Program-made: the position numbers and the translations under genes
Shown: positions 14,834 through 15,502 of the stretch, piece after piece
How the letters are laid out: each line of letters starts with the position of its first letter
Position numbering within the stretch: the stretch's first letter is position 1
NCBI GenBank assembly: GCA_039630445.1
Contig: JBCNVA010000162.1
Span: forward strand, 1-15,502
From: HRBIN15 sp039630445
GTDB lineage: Bacteria; Armatimonadota; Fimbriimonadia; Fimbriimonadales; GBS-DC
Length of the DNA: 15,502 bases
Reading direction: 5' to 3'
The notes under the pieces: model-generated
What the model was told of the DNA's origin: nothing
Database searches by the model: none
The model's input: the letters and a program-made list of their open reading frames with translations, nothing else

Positions 14834-15502
14834 CGGGGCGGGCGTCCCCCAATCAGGTTCTTCTCCCAGATTTCACCCATCGAGTAGTCTTCCAGCCAAT
14901 GTTGCAGGGCTTCGGCATCCAACCTTCGGATTGTTGTTCCTGCCTCGCCACGTTCTGCCACCAGCACCTCTTCAGGAGCAAAGTTGTCCAGCAACAGCGG
15001 GGACTGCGTCGCCACCAATAGCTGCGCGTGCGCCGATGCCATCCGCAAGCTACCCGCCAGCAGCTTGATGGCATAGGGGTGCAGCCCCAACTCTGGCTCG
15101 TCAATCAAGATAGTGGCGGGCATCCAATCAGGCGGCTGGTGCAGCAGCGTCATCAGGCAGATGTAGCGCAGAGTGCCGTCGGAAAGCGCATCGGGGCTAA
15201 ATACCACATCGTGTCCGCGCTCACGCCAGCGTAGCAGCAGGCGGTCGGCAGGTAGCGGTTCCAGCACGAAGTCACCAAAGAACGGTGCCGCTTCGCGAAT
15301 CCGCTCAACTACCTGAGCATAGTGGCTTGGGTACTCATCCCGCATCCGATAGAGTATTGCCGCAAGGTTGCCTGCATCGCCCCGCAAGGCAAGGTTATCG
15401 CCTAAATAGACGCGCTGCTTGACAGGTGCAGCAGGCGTCGTGTCATGGAAGTGATACACGCGCCACGAGAGGATCGCGGTGCGAATGGTGGTGAGCGCAC
15501 GA
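14830..15502 (-). CDS. AAA_21/ABC-type ATPase (partial, N-terminus beyond the window)
   Basis: C-terminal portion, 223 residues visible, of an SMC/ABC-like AAA ATPase of the kind that pairs with DUF4276. The frame is open to the window end, so the Walker A half lies outside. Visible are the insert-region signature AILSWRVYHFHDT, an ABC-signature-like LSDGTLRYI, Walker B LIDEPELGLHP with its catalytic Glu, and the later VATQSPLLLDNF, where Gln-Ser-Pro stands in the switch position. A GTG at 15459 is internal because the family segment continues upstream of it. The stop overlaps the DUF4276 start by 4 bases. The likely role is nucleotide-dependent sensing or control of its partner, as in defence ATPases. 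RecF/OLD-like housekeeping roles are less likely given the partner. Confidence 0.88.
   Translation of the reverse strand, partial: RALTTIRTAILSWRVYHFHDTTPAAPVKQRVYLGDNLALRGDAGNLAAILYRMRDEYPSHYAQVVERIREAAPFFGDFVLEPLPADRLLLRWRERGHDVVFSPDALSDGTLRYICLMTLLHQPPDWMPATILIDEPELGLHPYAIKLLAGSLRMASAHAQLLVATQSPLLLDNFAPEEVLVAERGEAGTTIRRLDAEALQHWLEDYSMGEIWEKNLIGGRPPR

Overview
The window looks like a chromosomal segment of a GC-rich, probably thermophilic, environmental bacterium. The best guess is Armatimonadota. This rests on the solitary H-X9-DG (DUF1559-type) pseudopilin, an LCP protein next to tsaB, secreted FlgD-Ig and TPR proteins, and abundant short palindromic dispersed repeats. It is an inference from gene style, not from a marker gene.

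Layout. (1) Bases 1-4679, plus strand: the tail of an upstream gene, a MITE-like repeat block (123-367) ending 8 bases before tsaB, then tsaB, an LCP-family cell-wall ligase, a pseudopilin overlapping it by 4 bases, and hutU (urocanase). (2) Bases 4731-7031, minus strand: a signal-peptide protein made of 13 TPRs followed 21 bases later by panC. A nitrilase-superfamily gene (7187-8122) lies upstream behind its own -10 box. (3) Bases 8180-12449, minus strand: a three-module Gly-rich lipoprotein and a 1022-residue secreted protein with a FlgD-Ig-like tail. They are separated by a nested cluster of dispersed palindromes, which leaves the lipoprotein without an obvious canonical start. (4) Bases 12639-15502, an accessory island with visibly more AT-rich stretches. 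It holds a decayed antitoxin/PIN-toxin relic, an intact Card1/Can2-like CARF nuclease with no CRISPR array in view, and, convergent to it, a two-gene operon of an AAA/ABC-type ATPase (cut by the window end) and a DUF4276 protein whose start and stop codons overlap.

How the genes work together. The left part is housekeeping (tRNA t6A modification, cell-wall polymer attachment, histidine breakdown, pantothenate synthesis) with no single pathway. The right part is the part worth attention. It places a cyclic-oligoadenylate-type sensor nuclease next to an ATPase/DUF4276 pair of the kind found in defence islands, beside a dead toxin-antitoxin locus. The individual families are known. Whether the two work together is unproven, and the convergent orientation argues against a shared transcript.
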